From: Lachnospiraceae bacterium | GTDB taxonomy: Bacteria; Bacillota; Clostridia; Lachnospirales; Lachnospiraceae | Assembly (NCBI GenBank): GCA_014804385.1 | Contig: JAAUZW010000016.1 | Span: 15,283 to 21,053 of the forward strand | Length of the DNA: 5,771 nt | Direction: 5' to 3' | In this document: positions 5,310-5,771 of the stretch, piece by piece | Layout of the letters: the number at the start of each line of letters is the position of its first letter | Position numbering within the stretch: position 1 is the first letter of the stretch | Translations under genes and position numbers: made by a program | Notes under the pieces: generated by a model | The model's database searches: none | What the model saw: the letters and a program-made list of their open reading frames with translations, nothing else | What the model was told of the DNA's origin: nothing

Positions 5310-5771
5310 TCACATCTGTTCCAACTGTGCCGCAATCTCCTTCGACAGGTTGTTGATACTGTCATGATAGGTGCCGTTCATAGTACAGCCCGCCGCCCGC
5401 ACATGACCACCGCCGCCAAATTTCATGGCCACCTCCGCCACATTGACCCGGCCATTTGACCTCATACTCACCTTGTATTGCAGTGTACCAATCTCATACA
5501 TGAAGATCGCACAGTCCACGCCTCTGACGCCCTGCAGCTGATTCACAATGCCATCCAGATCCTTGGATGTCACCTGATAAAAATCCATCATGCGGCGGCT
5601 CACCATGCTTACAATACACCTGTTATTCATAAAGCGTATACTTTCCAGGACAGCCCTGCCCATGATCTGCGTCTGCACATAGGTCTTCTCATAAAAGGTA
5701 TCCTCTATCAAGGCCGAAAAATCAAATCCAAATTTAAGCAGCTCCGCCGCAATCTGCAGCGTGTGGGGAGA
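5310..5771 (-). CDS. nrnA: DHH/DHHA1 family phosphoesterase, NrnA-like (5' part outside window)
   Basis: This is the C-terminal 153 residues of a bifunctional oligoribonuclease / 3'-phosphoadenosine-5'-phosphate phosphatase type enzyme, which finishes degradation of short RNA oligonucleotides (nanoRNA) and, in NrnA, hydrolyses pAp. The reading frame is open to the right edge: the visible part begins SPHTLQIAAELLKFGFDF, the linker after the missing DHH catalytic domain. The DHHA1 domain is complete, with the diagnostic glycine-rich substrate-binding motif GGGGHVRAAG. NrnA proteins are about 310-330 residues, so roughly half is missing, only because of the window edge. A TTG at 5711 lies inside the gene and is not a start. 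Position before truB and ribF is the standard Firmicutes order; rbfA would be expected further upstream. Assignment to NrnA rather than another DHH subfamily rests on this context and the DHHA1 sequence. Confidence 0.9.
   Translation of the reverse strand, partial: SPHTLQIAAELLKFGFDFSALIEDTFYEKTYVQTQIMGRAVLESIRFMNNRCIVSMVSRRMMDFYQVTSKDLDGIVNQLQGVRGVDCAIFMYEIGTLQYKVSMRSNGRVNVAEVAMKFGGGGHVRAAGCTMNGTYHDSINNLSKEIAAQLEQM

Overview
All real genes in this window lie on the minus strand. The gene content and order (DHH phosphoesterase - truB - ribF - ... - rpsO) are those of the nusA-infB-rbfA-nrnA-truB-ribF-rpsO-pnp neighbourhood of Firmicutes. The roughly balanced base composition, the protein flavour (e.g. 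TruB with an LDPDAVGVLP active-site loop) and the large Na/Pi transporter and SH3-NlpC/P60 proteins suggest a gut-type Clostridia, probably Lachnospiraceae. The genus is not determinable by eye.

Reading in the direction of transcription (right to left): the window opens inside a DHH/DHHA1 phosphoesterase (NrnA-like, N-terminal half cut off). A 66-nt gap holding a stable hairpin follows, then truB (tRNA pseudouridine-55 synthase), a 63-97-nt gap and ribF (bifunctional riboflavin kinase/FAD synthetase). After ribF comes a 100-bp intergenic region with a good sigma-A-type promoter whose spacer contains a run of ten Ts. That promoter should drive a two-gene unit: a Na+/phosphate cotransporter with a C-terminal PhoU-like domain, and, 39 nt later, a secreted SH3-SH3-NlpC/P60 cell-wall hydrolase. 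A second clear promoter (extended -10) starts only 8 nt beyond the hydrolase stop codon and should drive rpsO (ribosomal protein S15) through a structured leader of about 95 nt that resembles an S15 autoregulatory site. The next gene (pnp would be usual) is outside the window.

Functionally, nrnA, truB, ribF and rpsO are housekeeping genes for RNA turnover, tRNA modification, flavin cofactors and the 30S subunit. The transporter and wall hydrolase interrupt the usual ribF-rpsO adjacency and look like an inserted, separately promoted unit.

I see no mobile element, CRISPR array, tRNA/rRNA gene or defence system, and no convincing wholly new system. The points most worth a second look are at the level of expression signals: the hairpin that buries the distal Shine-Dalgarno sequence before truB, the strong Shine-Dalgarno before ribF that points to an out-of-frame nine-codon mini-ORF ending on the ribF start, the homopolymer in the transporter promoter, and the rpsO leader.
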